Source: JBGTLA01 sp041744375
Lineage (GTDB): Bacteria > Actinomycetota > Acidimicrobiia > Spongiisociales > ZC4RG35
Assembly: GCA_041744375.1 (NCBI GenBank)
Contig: JBGTLA010000095.1
Coordinates: forward strand, 1-64,000
Direction of reading: 5' to 3'
DNA length: 64,000 nt
Shown here piece by piece: positions 36,125 to 44,628 of the stretch. Position 1 is the stretch's first letter, and every line of letters starts with the position of its first letter. The notes below the pieces were generated by a model. The model had not been told where the DNA came from. It ran no database searches and saw only the letters and a program-made list of their open reading frames with translations. The translations under genes were made by a program, and so were the position numbers.

Positions 36125-37951
36125 GTGATCGAACGCCCGCGCCCATCTGAGATACCCGACGCTCCCGGGGCCTATCTGTTTCGGGATCGGCACGGCAAGG
36201 TCGTGTATGTCGGCAAGGCGGCGTCCCTGCGCGCGCGGGTGTCGTCGTATTTCGCCCGGGGGTTGGCGATCCGTACCCAGGCAATGGTCGATGTGGCCGA
36301 GTCGGTGGAGTGGATCATCACCGGCAACGAGGTCGAGGCTCTCATGTTGGAGTTCAGCCTCATCAAGCGGCACCGGCCCCGCTTCAACGTTCGCCTCGTC
36401 GACGACAAGTCGTACCCGTATCTGGCCATCACCCGCTCCGACGAGTGGCCCCGCGCCCGGGTAATGCGGGGAGCGAAACGGAGAGGGACCGAGTATTTCG
36501 GTCCGTACGCCCATGCCTACGCCATACGCAAGACCCTCGATCTGCTGTTGCGGACCTTCCCGGTGCGAACCTGCACCGACGGTCTCTTCAAGCGTCAGCG
36601 GGCCCAGGGCCGCCCGTGTCTTCTGTTCCACATCGAGAAGTGCTCGGGTCCCTGTGTGGACGAGGTGGATCGTGTCCACTATGAAGAGATGGTGGATGGC
36701 CTGGCGGCCTTTCTGGGAGGCGAGACAGACGCGGTGATCGATCGGCTCACCGCCGACATGCGCGAGGCCTCCGCCAGGCTGGAGTTCGAACAGGCCGCTC
36801 GCTACCGCGACCGTCTGGCCGACGTCCGGCGGGCCCTGGAGCGCCAGGAAGTGGTCACGGAGCGCCCCGAGGATTTCGACCTCATCGCCTGCCATGGCGA
36901 CGAGTTGGAGATGTCTTTTCAGGTGCTGTACGTGCGCCGGGGACGGGTGGTGGGCAGGTTCGGAACCGTGGTCGATCGGGTCGAGGACCTGACCGAGGCC
37001 GAGTTGATGGGGCGGATGTTGCGCGAGCTCTACGGAGATGAGCCCCCACCACCGTTGGTTGTGGTGCCGCACCTGCCCGACGACGTCGAAGTGTTCACCC
37101 AGTGGCTGAAAGAGCGGCGGGGTGGCAACGTGGCGCTGCGCCTGCCCCAGCGCGGAGCGAAAAAGCGACTGTTGGAGACGACCGAGGTCAACGCTCGGGA
37201 GGCGTTCGGTCGCCACCGACTGAAACGGCACCAGGACCACAACGCTCGGGCCAAGGCCCTGCGCAGCCTCCAGGAGGTCCTCGACCTGCCCGAGGCGCCG
37301 CTCCGTATCGAGGCCTACGACATCTCGACGCTGCAGGGCACCAACACCGTGGCCTCGATGGTGGTCCTCGAGGACGGTGTGCCCCGGCCGTCGGAGTACC
37401 GGCGCTTCAAGATCCGCACCGTCGACGGCCAGGACGACTTCGCCTCGATGGAAGAGACCCTACGCCGCCGTTTCAAGGCCTACCTGGCGGAGCGGGACCG
37501 GTCCACCGAAGGCGGCAAATTCTCGTATCCGCCGTCGCTGGTCGTCATCGACGGCGGGGTGGGCCAGCTGGGAAGGGCGGTGAAGGTCCTCGACGAGCTC
37601 GGCCTCGACATTCCGGTGCTGGGCCTCGCCAAGCGGATGGAAGAGGTCTATCTGCCCGACCAGCCCGAGCCGGTCGTCATCGCCCGTGATGCCGAGGCCC
37701 TCTACCTGCTGCAACGAGTGCGCGACGAAGCGCATCGGTTTGCGATTACCTATCACCGCAGCCTCCGCTCCAAGTCGATGATCGATTCCATCCTCGACGA
37801 CGTGCCCGGGGTGGGGCCGGGACGCAAGAAGGCGCTCATGAAGCGCTTCGGCTCCCTCAAGCAGATGCGCAACGCCCCACGCGACGAGCTGGCCGAGGTG
37901 GTTCCCCGGGCAGTGGCCGACGACCTCTACACCGCCCTCCACGGCCCCTGA
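36125..37951 (+). CDS. uvrC: Excinuclease ABC subunit C
   Basis: UvrC, 608 residues, which makes both incisions in nucleotide excision repair. The GIY-YIG domain starts at PGAYLFRD...VVYVGKA. The UVR motif (SARLEFEQAARYRDRL) binds UvrB. The RNase-H-like domain includes IEAYDIS and LVVIDGGVGQLG with its aspartates. The tail has a helix-hairpin-helix (VPGVGPGRKKALMKRFGS). GTG at 36125 gives VIERPRPSEIPDAPG, a usual N-terminus; in-frame ATGs at 36074 and 36086 would add 17 or 13 residues. It starts the conserved uvrC-rapZ-yvcK block. Confidence 0.96.
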   Translation: MIERPRPSEIPDAPGAYLFRDRHGKVVYVGKAASLRARVSSYFARGLAIRTQAMVDVAESVEWIITGNEVEALMLEFSLIKRHRPRFNVRLVDDKSYPYLAITRSDEWPRARVMRGAKRRGTEYFGPYAHAYAIRKTLDLLLRTFPVRTCTDGLFKRQRAQGRPCLLFHIEKCSGPCVDEVDRVHYEEMVDGLAAFLGGETDAVIDRLTADMREASARLEFEQAARYRDRLADVRRALERQEVVTERPEDFDLIACHGDELEMSFQVLYVRRGRVVGRFGTVVDRVEDLTEAELMGRMLRELYGDEPPPPLVVVPHLPDDVEVFTQWLKERRGGNVALRLPQRGAKKRLLETTEVNAREAFGRHRLKRHQDHNARAKALRSLQEVLDLPEAPLRIEAYDISTLQGTNTVASMVVLEDGVPRPSEYRRFKIRTVDGQDDFASMEETLRRRFKAYLAERDRSTEGGKFSYPPSLVVIDGGVGQLGRAVKVLDELGLDIPVLGLAKRMEEVYLPDQPEPVVIARDAEALYLLQRVRDEAHRFAITYHRSLRSKSMIDSILDDVPGVGPGRKKALMKRFGSLKQMRNAPRDELAEVVPRAVADDLYTALHGP

Positions 37952-38071
37952 CCGATATTGGCTCTGGCCCGGGCGGAGCGCAGGGTCCGGAATCCACCGC
38001 TCCGCAACCGGACAGCGAGGTCGAGGAATCGTCTCCTCTGGGGGAGCGGAGGGAAGCGGTACCCTCCCGGT

Positions 38072-38959
38072 ATGTCATCGTCCCCTCCCGCCAATCTCTT
38101 CGCCGACCTGCCCCATGTCCTCGTCGTGACGGGGATGTCGGGGGCGGGCAAATCGTCGGTGGCCAACGTGCTCGAAGACACCGGTTACACCGTCATCGAC
38201 AACATCCCTCCCGCCCTGCTGCCCCAGGTGGTCGAGTACAACGCCGTTGCCGAGGACAAGCGGCGACTGGCAGTGGTGGTAGACGCCCGGGGCGCCCGGT
38301 CCCTGGAGACGCTCAAGGAAGTCGTCCAGGCACTCGACCAGAGCGGTATCCGCACGGTGGTGCTCTTTCTCGACGCCGACGACAACACCATCATCCGTCG
38401 CTACGAAGAGAATCGGCGCCCTCACCCTCTCGGTCTCGAAACCATTCAGGAGTCACTGGCCGAGGAGCGGAAGCTGCTCGATCCCATCAAGGAGACGGCC
38501 GACGTGGTAGTCGACACGTCCGAGCTCAACGTTCACCAACTGCGCGCCAGGATCACCGACCATTTCAGCGGCGGAGATATGGAGCGACCCATGCGGGTGT
38601 CGATCCGCTCGTTCGGATACAAACATGGGATTCCGCGCGATGCCGACATCGTCTTCGACGTGCGTTTCCTCCCCAACCCGCACTGGGTACCCGAGCTGCG
38701 GCCCTTGCGAGGCGTGGACACCCCGGTCTCGGCCTATGTGCTCGGCTTCGAAGTCACCGGCGAGTTCTTGGACCGCGTCGACGACCTCATCGGTTTCTTG
38801 CTACCCCGGTATGAGGCCGAAGGAAAGTCGTATCTCTCCATCGCCATCGGTTGCACCGGGGGACACCACCGGTCGGTGGCGATCGCCGAGGAACTTGCCA
38901 GGCGCCTCGGGGGCCGAGGCATCGGAGCAGGGGTCCGGCACCGGGACATCGAGGCGTGA
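38072..38959 (+). CDS. rapZ: RNase adapter / nucleotide-binding protein RapZ
   Basis: A 295-residue RapZ (YvcJ) P-loop protein. Walker A is VTGMSGAGKSSVANVLED, and DNIPPALLPQV follows. The C-terminal domain has SFGYKHGIPRDADIVFDVRFLPNPH and the IAIGCTGGHHRSVAIAEEL site, which in enterobacteria senses glucosamine-6-phosphate. In actinobacteria its role is not settled. ATG at 38072 gives the usual start; the open frame extends upstream to 37958 without conservation. The gene overlaps yvcK by GTGA. Confidence 0.95.
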   Translation: MSSSPPANLFADLPHVLVVTGMSGAGKSSVANVLEDTGYTVIDNIPPALLPQVVEYNAVAEDKRRLAVVVDARGARSLETLKEVVQALDQSGIRTVVLFLDADDNTIIRRYEENRRPHPLGLETIQESLAEERKLLDPIKETADVVVDTSELNVHQLRARITDHFSGGDMERPMRVSIRSFGYKHGIPRDADIVFDVRFLPNPHWVPELRPLRGVDTPVSAYVLGFEVTGEFLDRVDDLIGFLLPRYEAEGKSYLSIAIGCTGGHHRSVAIAEELARRLGGRGIGAGVRHRDIEA

Positions 38960-39918
38960 ACCACCACGAGCTGCCGGAGGCGGAACTTGAGCCCCTCCTC
39001 CTCGACCCCGCCGGCCCGTCGGTGGTGGCGATCGGGGGAGGCCACGGCCAGGCCGCCGCCCTCGACGCCATCCAACTCTACGCCGGCAAAGTGACAGCGG
39101 TCGTGTCGGTGGCCGACGACGGGGGATCGTCGGGTCGTCTCACGGAAACCATGGGAATACCCGCCCCAGGGGACATCCGTCGCTGCCTCCTGGCCCTGGC
39201 CCCCGAACCGTCTCTCGTGGCCGAATTGTTCGCCCACCGGTTCCAGACGGGAGACGTCAACGACCACTCCCTGGGGAACCTGATGCTGGCCGCCCTGGCC
39301 GATCTGACGGGTGACTTCGGGGCGGCGGTGGCCGCCGCCGGACGCATGCTCGGCGCCGTAGGTGACGTCGTGCCGACGACGACGACACCGGTCGGCCTGA
39401 CAGCCAGGGTCGGTGGGCAGGTGGTGGCCGGCCAGGCCACCATCTCGAAGACCCGAGGAGTCGACAGCATCGGACTCGACCCGGCCGACGTCGTCGCCTT
39501 CCCCGGTGCCTTGTCCGCCATCGCCGAGGCCGACCAGATCGTGATCGGTCCCGGATCGTTGTTCACATCGGTCGTGGCGGCGTTGTTGGTGCCGGGAATG
39601 GCCGAGGCGGTCATGTCGGCGCCGGCCGAGAAGGTGTTCGTGGCCAACCTCGTCACCCAGGACGGAGAAACGTGGGACCTCGACGGAGCGGGCCACGTCG
39701 ACGCCCTCATCCGGCACGGCCGGGTAGACGGGCCCGGGATCGTGGTGGTCCACGACGGACCCCTCGATGTTCCGCCCGGACTGCAGCCCGTGCGTTTCGA
39801 CGACGATCTGGTGGGGTCGTGGGAGATTCAGCGGGCCGACATCGCCGATCCCCGCGTCGACTGGCCTGCTCACGACCCGATCGCCCTGGGCCGGGCCCTC
39901 TCTCGTCTCGTCGGCTGA
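38956..39918 (+). CDS. yvcK: Gluconeogenesis factor YvcK/CofD-like protein
   Basis: A 320-residue YvcK family protein. VVAIGGGHGQAAALDAI is the nucleotide-binding start. SVADDGGSSGRL and PGDIRRCLLALA, NDHSLGNLMLAAL and VIGPGSLFTSVVAALL are the family motifs that bind UDP-sugars such as UDP-GlcNAc. It links carbon metabolism to cell-wall synthesis in Firmicutes and actinobacteria. GTG at 38956 overlaps the rapZ stop. In most actinobacteria whiA follows directly; here pgk follows with 35 bases between. Confidence 0.93.
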   Translation: MNHHELPEAELEPLLLDPAGPSVVAIGGGHGQAAALDAIQLYAGKVTAVVSVADDGGSSGRLTETMGIPAPGDIRRCLLALAPEPSLVAELFAHRFQTGDVNDHSLGNLMLAALADLTGDFGAAVAAAGRMLGAVGDVVPTTTTPVGLTARVGGQVVAGQATISKTRGVDSIGLDPADVVAFPGALSAIAEADQIVIGPGSLFTSVVAALLVPGMAEAVMSAPAEKVFVANLVTQDGETWDLDGAGHVDALIRHGRVDGPGIVVVHDGPLDVPPGLQPVRFDDDLVGSWEIQRADIADPRVDWPAHDPIALGRALSRLVG

Positions 39919-39953
39919 TGGAACACACCCGCCCCCTGCCACAATGGGCGGGC

Positions 39954-41135
39954 ATGAGCAGTTACCTCACTCTCGAGGACCTCGAACTCGCAGGACAACG
40001 TGTTCTGGTCCGATCGGATCTCAACGTGCCCCTCGACGGGGGCGAGGTCACCGATGATTTCCGCATCGGCATGGCATTGGGGAGCATCGACCATGTTCGG
40101 CGGGCGGGAGCCGTGACCATCGTCTGTAGCCACCTCGGTCGACCGAAGGGCCCCGACTCGTCTTTCTCGCTGGCGCCGGTGGCGGCCCGTCTCTCGGAGC
40201 TGGGCGGTTTTCCGGTTCGTCACCTCGGCCAGGTGGTGGGCGACGAGGTCGAGGGGGCGGTGGCGGAAGCAAAGCCGGGCGATGTGGTGATGCTGGAGAA
40301 CACCCGCTTCGAAGAAGGCGAGACCAAGAACGATCCCGCACTGGCCGCTGCCTTGGCGTCGTTGGCCGATGTCTTCGTGCAAGATGCCTTCGGGTCGGTG
40401 CACCGGGCCCATGCCTCCACCGTGGGGGTGGCCGAGCGTCTCCGCTCGGCGGCCGGTCCGCTGCTCGCCGCCGAGCTCGAAGCGTTGGGACGTTTCCTCG
40501 GGGAGCCAGAGCGGCCGTACGTGGTGGTCCTGGGCGGGGCGAAGATCTCCGACAAGCTGGGCGTGATCGAGAACTTGCTGCCCGGCGTGGACACGATGCT
40601 CATCGGCGGCGGCATGTGTTTCACTCTGCTTGCCGCTAGGGGAGTGGAGGTGGGCGAGAGCCTGGTGCAGAAGGACCAGCTGGAAGCGGTGGGCGAGTTG
40701 CTGGACGGGCCCTACGGCGCCCGCATACGGCTCCCGGTCGATGTCGTCGTCGCCGAGACCTTCGCGGAAGACGCCGACCCCCGGGTCGTTGACGTGTCGG
40801 CCATTCCGGCCGATGCCATGGGCCTCGACATAGGCCCCGACACCGCCGAATCTTTCTCGCAGGTGATCGGAGCCGCCGCTTCGGTGTTCTGGAACGGGCC
40901 CATGGGTGTGTTCGAATGGGAGGCGTTCCGAGCCGGCACGGAACGGGTCGCCGCCGCCATCACCGCCTGTGACGGGTTCACCGCCGTGGGTGGGGGCGAT
41001 TCGGCAGCCGCCTTGCGGCTCATGGGGATGGACGGCGGGGTCTCGCACCTTTCCACCGGTGGGGGAGCGGGCCTCGAACTCCTGGAGGGCAAGGAACTGC
41101 CTGGGGTGGCGGTATTGGGGAGGTGGACGACATGA
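39954..41135 (+). CDS. pgk: Phosphoglycerate kinase
   Basis: A 393-residue enzyme of normal length that makes ATP from 1,3-bisphosphoglycerate in glycolysis. RVLVRSDLNVPLDGG, CSHLGRPKGP and LENTRFEEGETKND lie in the N-terminal 3-PG domain. VLGGAKISDKLGVIENLL, FWNGPMGVFEWEAF and GGGDSAAAL are in the nucleotide domain, and STGGGAGLELLEG ends it. ATG at 39954 is the family start; another ATG at 39918 overlaps yvcK. It overlaps tpiA by ATGA. Confidence 0.97.
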   Translation: MSSYLTLEDLELAGQRVLVRSDLNVPLDGGEVTDDFRIGMALGSIDHVRRAGAVTIVCSHLGRPKGPDSSFSLAPVAARLSELGGFPVRHLGQVVGDEVEGAVAEAKPGDVVMLENTRFEEGETKNDPALAAALASLADVFVQDAFGSVHRAHASTVGVAERLRSAAGPLLAAELEALGRFLGEPERPYVVVLGGAKISDKLGVIENLLPGVDTMLIGGGMCFTLLAARGVEVGESLVQKDQLEAVGELLDGPYGARIRLPVDVVVAETFAEDADPRVVDVSAIPADAMGLDIGPDTAESFSQVIGAAASVFWNGPMGVFEWEAFRAGTERVAAAITACDGFTAVGGGDSAAALRLMGMDGGVSHLSTGGGAGLELLEGKELPGVAVLGRWTT

Positions 41136-41905
41136 CCGACCGCAAAGATCTCATCTGTGGCAACTGGAAGATGAACTCCAATCACCTGGAGGCGATCCAG
41201 ATGATCCAGAAACTGCACTATCGCCTCGATGTGGCCGATTACGACCGGGTCGACGTGGTGGTCGCTCCCCCCTTCACGGCGTTGCGGTCGGCCCAGACGG
41301 TGATCGAGGTGGACCGGATGCGTATCGGACTCGGAGCCCAGGACGTGTTCTGGGAAGAGGACGGGGCCTATACGGGTGAGGTGTCAGCTCCGATGCTCGC
41401 CAAGCTGTCGGTTTCCTACGTCATCGTCGGCCACTCCGAGCGCCGCCAGCACTTCGGAGAGACCGACGATACGGCGAGGGCCAAACTGGCGGCGGTGTGG
41501 CGGAACTCCATGTCGCCCATCCTGTGCGTGGGCGAGACGCTCGACCAGCGCGAAGGCGGCGAGGCACACGACGTGGTGGTGTCCCAGCTCAAGGGTGCAC
41601 TGGCAGGCGTCGACCCCGAGGCCGCTGCCGCGATGGCCGTCGCCTACGAACCGGTGTGGGCGATAGGAACCGGCCGTACCGCCACCCCAGACGACGCCGG
41701 CGAGATGTGCGAGGCGATACGGGTCGAGGTGGGCGAGATCGCCGGATCGGCGGCATACGAGGGGGTGAGGATCCTGTACGGGGGTTCGGTCAACGCCGGG
41801 AACATCAAGTCGCTCATGGCCAAACGTCATATCGATGGGGCGCTGGTGGGTGGTGCCTCTCTCGACCCCGACACCTTCGCCTCGGTGGTCCGCTACTGGA
41901 TCTGA
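41132..41905 (+). CDS. tpiA: Triose-phosphate isomerase
   Basis: A 257-residue TIM barrel. GNWKMN holds the substrate lysine, VIVGHSERRQ the catalytic histidine and AYEPVWAIGTG the catalytic glutamate. ILYGGSVNAGNI binds phosphate. It interconverts dihydroxyacetone phosphate and glyceraldehyde-3-phosphate. ATG at 41132 overlaps the pgk stop. secG, which usually follows tpiA in actinobacteria, is displaced by 9.7 kb that holds the sulfur module. Confidence 0.97.
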   Translation: MTDRKDLICGNWKMNSNHLEAIQMIQKLHYRLDVADYDRVDVVVAPPFTALRSAQTVIEVDRMRIGLGAQDVFWEEDGAYTGEVSAPMLAKLSVSYVIVGHSERRQHFGETDDTARAKLAAVWRNSMSPILCVGETLDQREGGEAHDVVVSQLKGALAGVDPEAAAAMAVAYEPVWAIGTGRTATPDDAGEMCEAIRVEVGEIAGSAAYEGVRILYGGSVNAGNIKSLMAKRHIDGALVGGASLDPDTFASVVRYWI

Positions 41906-41931
41906 GTTCAGAGGGGTCAGGGCGAGAGGTG

Positions 41932-43323
41932 TTATCGGTGGAGGGGTTCAGGCTCGTTGGCCGACTCTTCTTGGCGTTGTTCCCGAAGCATGAGGACGCC
42001 GAGAAGGCTGGCCCCCACCATCACCACCGGCTCGAAGCCACTCTGATTCAGGATCCCGGCCGCCGTGGAGGCGCGATGGCCGGTGGTGCAGCCGACATAC
42101 AGCGAGCGTGAGCGGTCGAGTTCGATGGGAGCGTTCGCAGCCAAGTCGGGGAGATAGCGATGGACCGACCCTTCCAGATGACCGTCGTTCCATTCTCCCG
42201 GCGAGCGCACATCGAGCACCTGAAGATCGGGATCACTGTCGGCCAGCTCCATGAACTCACGGGCCGTGACCGTTGCGTGTGAAGCAACCGGGTGGTCGCC
42301 ATCCATCCAATCTGTCATGCCGCGCATGACTCCGCGGATGTCCTCGAATCCGATCCGGGCCAAAGCCAGGCGCGACTCGTCCAGATCCTGGCCTTCGTCC
42401 AGCACCAACACGATGGGGCTGTTGAAAGGCAGAAGCCAGCCGACCCAGGTAGCAAAATCCTGATTTGCCTCGATTCCCCACGAGCCGGGGATGTGACCCG
42501 CCGCGAAGCGGTCCTTGGGACGACCATCGACGACCTCTACCTCATCGAGCATGTCGATCACCTCCGATGCGCCCAGCTGGGCGATGTCCCCGACAGCGAC
42601 AGCCGTGGGACCCGCCAGATTGATCGGGCCCATGCGGGCGTAATAGGTGGGATACGGTTCGAGACCGGAAAGCTGGACATCGGCGAACTGTTCGGCGTCG
42701 CCGATCGCCAGGAGCGGGTTGCCCCTGCGTTCTTCACCAATGGTGGACGTGCTGGGGCCGGCCAGGCTGGAAGTACAAAAAGACCCGGCACCGTGGGTCG
42801 GATAGAGGCCGACCTCGTCGGGAAGGGCCGCAAGTCGGTTCAGGGAACCCCATTGCAGCCGGGCGAGCTGGCGAGCGCGGTCGACACCCAGCAGGTCAGT
42901 TCGCCCAGCGGCCCCGACGAGCAGACTGCCTCCGGAGAAGACTGCCACGGGATCGCCTTGCAGGATCACGAGATACGACACATGCTCGGGAGTGTGCCCG
43001 GGCGTGTGCAGCGGCCTGATGGCGAGATCGCCGACCCCAATCTCCTCACCATGGAATGCGGGAGTGTGTTCGAAGGCCGTGCCGGCGCCGGCGGGAAGAA
43101 CCAGCTCGGCGCCTGCTGTGGTGGCCGCGGTTCGTCCTCCCGAAATGTAGTCATTGTGGAGGTGGGTTTCGAGAACCCACCGGACCTCGGCGTCGCGTTC
43201 GACGGCCGCGGCGATGAACCGTTCTGCATCCCGCTGGGGATCGACCAGGATGGCCATGTCTTCGTGGATCAGCAGGTAGCTCATGTCGCCCAGGCCGGGC
43301 GTCGGGATCGATACGACCTCCAC
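41932..43323 (-). CDS. Persulfide-dioxygenase-like MBL fold with two rhodanese domains
   Basis: About 463 residues. The MBL domain (1-240) has THLHNDYISGG (H54, H56, D58), HTPGHTPEH (H109) and GRTDLLG (D142), the iron ligands of ETHE1-like persulfide dioxygenases. The first rhodanese domain (about 250-345) lacks the active cysteine, showing LVLDEGQDL at the loop site. The second (about 350-450) has LYVGCTTGHRAS, with the cysteine near 411. The protein should oxidise glutathione or other low-molecular-weight persulfide to sulfite and handle sulfane sulfur. GTG at 43323 follows GGAG. ArsR is upstream in the same direction, with a palindrome between. Confidence 0.88.
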   Translation of the reverse strand: MEVVSIPTPGLGDMSYLLIHEDMAILVDPQRDAERFIAAAVERDAEVRWVLETHLHNDYISGGRTAATTAGAELVLPAGAGTAFEHTPAFHGEEIGVGDLAIRPLHTPGHTPEHVSYLVILQGDPVAVFSGGSLLVGAAGRTDLLGVDRARQLARLQWGSLNRLAALPDEVGLYPTHGAGSFCTSSLAGPSTSTIGEERRGNPLLAIGDAEQFADVQLSGLEPYPTYYARMGPINLAGPTAVAVGDIAQLGASEVIDMLDEVEVVDGRPKDRFAAGHIPGSWGIEANQDFATWVGWLLPFNSPIVLVLDEGQDLDESRLALARIGFEDIRGVMRGMTDWMDGDHPVASHATVTAREFMELADSDPDLQVLDVRSPGEWNDGHLEGSVHRYLPDLAANAPIELDRSRSLYVGCTTGHRASTAAGILNQSGFEPVVMVGASLLGVLMLREQRQEESANEPEPLHR

Positions 43324-43355
43324 CAGGATCTCCGTTTACATGCAGACAGACGAAT

Positions 43356-43371
43356 ATGCAAGGGAAAGCAT
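43356..43371. promoter_or_regulatory. Candidate operator ATGC-N8-GCAT, upstream of dioxygenase gene
   Basis: The palindrome ATGCAAGGGAAAGCAT (extended to TATGC/GCATA) lies 33 bases upstream of the persulfide-dioxygenase start, in an AT-richer promoter-like stretch. The same arrangement ATGC-N8-GCAT occurs at 43806-43821. A bound ArsR-type dimer is a natural reading, since the arsR gene lies between the two sites. Confidence 0.5.
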
Positions 43372-43424
43372 ACTTTGCTCTGTCTCCCGATGCACTCCGA
43401 AGGGGTAACTCCTCGTCGAAAAGA

Positions 43425-43736
43425 TCAAGAGGAAAGGGCGCCGAGCTGCTCCGACATCACTTCGCGGAGTAAGTCCATGGCCTCGGTGATCTTGGGTGAA
43501 GACAGCGAGTAGTGGGCCCATTGGCCTTCCTTGCGGACTGCCACCAGCCCCTTCTCCCGGAGCACGGCCAGATGCTGGGATACGTTGGTCTGAGGAAGAT
43601 CCAACTCTTCGCAGAGATCCGTCACCGACCGCTCGCCGCTGCGGAGGGCGTTGATGATGAGTAGCCGCTTGGGATCGGCCAGGCCCTTGCAGACGCTGGC
43701 ATGGAGACGGTACAACTCGTTGCGGACGTTGTTCAT
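43425..43736 (-). CDS. ArsR-family transcriptional regulator
   Basis: A 103-residue winged-helix repressor. The motif ADPKRLLIINALRSGERSV precedes the recognition helix DLPQTNVSQHLAVLREKGLV, and the wing has VRKEGQWAHYSL. It has two cysteines, in HASVCKGLADP and DLCEELDL. The spacing is not that of a classical CxC metal sensor, so a thiol or persulfide sensor (as in SqrR/BigR-type ArsR proteins) is a reasonable guess from context. ATG at 43736 is divergent from dsrE2 at 43856. Likely targets are the two flanking transcription units. Confidence 0.85.
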   Translation of the reverse strand: MNNVRNELYRLHASVCKGLADPKRLLIINALRSGERSVTDLCEELDLPQTNVSQHLAVLREKGLVAVRKEGQWAHYSLSSPKITEAMDLLREVMSEQLGALSS

Positions 43737-43805
43737 GTCGCTGTCCACTATGGCACATGGGGTCGTCAACGGAAACCCTTGACAGCCAGGATCACACGCG
43801 CAAGG

Positions 43806-43821
43806 ATGCGGCAACTCGCAT
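43806..43821. promoter_or_regulatory. Candidate operator ATGC-N8-GCAT, between arsR and dsrE2
   Basis: ATGCGGCAACTCGCAT lies 35 bases before the dsrE2-like start in the divergent arsR-dsrE2 gap. It has the same half-sites and 8-base spacing as the site at 43356-43371. The repeat suggests one regulator controlling arsR, the dioxygenase gene and the sulfur operon. Confidence 0.5.
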
Positions 43822-43855
43822 ATGGTGGCGAGGTGGATGATGCCGGGAGGACAGA

Positions 43856-44386
43856 GTGACCCAGCCGGTTACAGCATTGGACCCTAACGAAGCCGAGGAG
43901 GTGGTGCCCGAGCGGGAGAAGATGGTCCTGATCGCCGCCTCGGGGGACCTCGACAAGGCGTGGCCCGTCTTCATCCTGGGAACCACCGGGGCCGCCTATG
44001 GGATGGATGTGACGGTCTTCTTCACCTTCTGGGGCCTCGGGATACTCAAGAAGCCCGATGCCGGTGTCACCGGGGATGACTGGCGCCAAAAGCTGATGTC
44101 GATGTTCAATCGGGGTGCCCCCGATCACCTCAAGCTCTCCAAGCTCAATTTCGGAGGCTTGGGGGCAAAGATGATGAAGGACCTCGCCGACAAGCACAAA
44201 GTGGCGTCGGTTCAGGAGTTGCTGGAGCTCTCCCAGGAAATGGGAGTGAAGCTCTGGCCATGTCAGATGACCATGGACTTGATGGGCCTGCGGCGCGAGG
44301 ATCTGCTCGATGGCTTGGACGACCCGGCGGGGGCGGGATCGGCCATCAGCCTGATGAAACAGGCGAGCATCAGTTTGTTTATCTGA
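43856..44386 (+). CDS. DsrE2-like sulfur-transfer protein
   Basis: A 176-residue protein of the DsrE/DsrF-like family, DsrE2 group. MVLIAASGDLDKAWPVFILGTTGAA and VTVFFTFWGLGIL are the conserved core, and the conserved cysteine lies in LWPCQMTMDLMG. Such proteins carry persulfide sulfur in the cytoplasm together with TusA and rhodanese in sulfur oxidisers. GTG at 43856 follows GGGAGGACAGA. It leads a plus-strand operon with tusA and the oxidoreductase genes. Confidence 0.88.
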   Translation: MTQPVTALDPNEAEEVVPEREKMVLIAASGDLDKAWPVFILGTTGAAYGMDVTVFFTFWGLGILKKPDAGVTGDDWRQKLMSMFNRGAPDHLKLSKLNFGGLGAKMMKDLADKHKVASVQELLELSQEMGVKLWPCQMTMDLMGLRREDLLDGLDDPAGAGSAISLMKQASISLFI

Positions 44387-44399
44387 GGAAGGAGACTCG

Positions 44400-44624
44400 G
44401 TGGCTGAGGTGACGGTGGATGCGCGGGGCCTGCAATGTCCCATGCCGGTGATCAAGTTGAGTCAGGCGATCACGTCGGTAACCCCCGGACAGACGGTGGA
44501 GCTGATCTCGACCGACCGGGGCTCGTGTTCCGACGTCCCGGCGTGGGCAGACGACATGGGCCACGAACTGAAAGAGCAGTTCGAGACCGACGGCGAGTTC
44601 CATTTCTTGATCGAGAAATCGTGA
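44400..44624 (+). CDS. tusA: Sulfur carrier protein TusA
   Basis: A 74-residue TusA family protein with the family motif ARGLQCPMPVIKLSQAI holding the sulfur-carrying cysteine in CPMP. TusA hands sulfane sulfur between rhodanese, DsrE-type proteins and downstream acceptors. GTG at 44400 follows GGAAGGAGACTCG. It is 13 bases after the dsrE2-like stop and four bases before the next gene. Confidence 0.93.
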   Translation: MAEVTVDARGLQCPMPVIKLSQAITSVTPGQTVELISTDRGSCSDVPAWADDMGHELKEQFETDGEFHFLIEKS

Positions 44625-44628
44625 GTCT

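Noticed and set aside
35699..37240. A 513-codon minus-strand frame
   Set aside because: Antisense of uvrC and an alternative frame of the PhzF-family gene.
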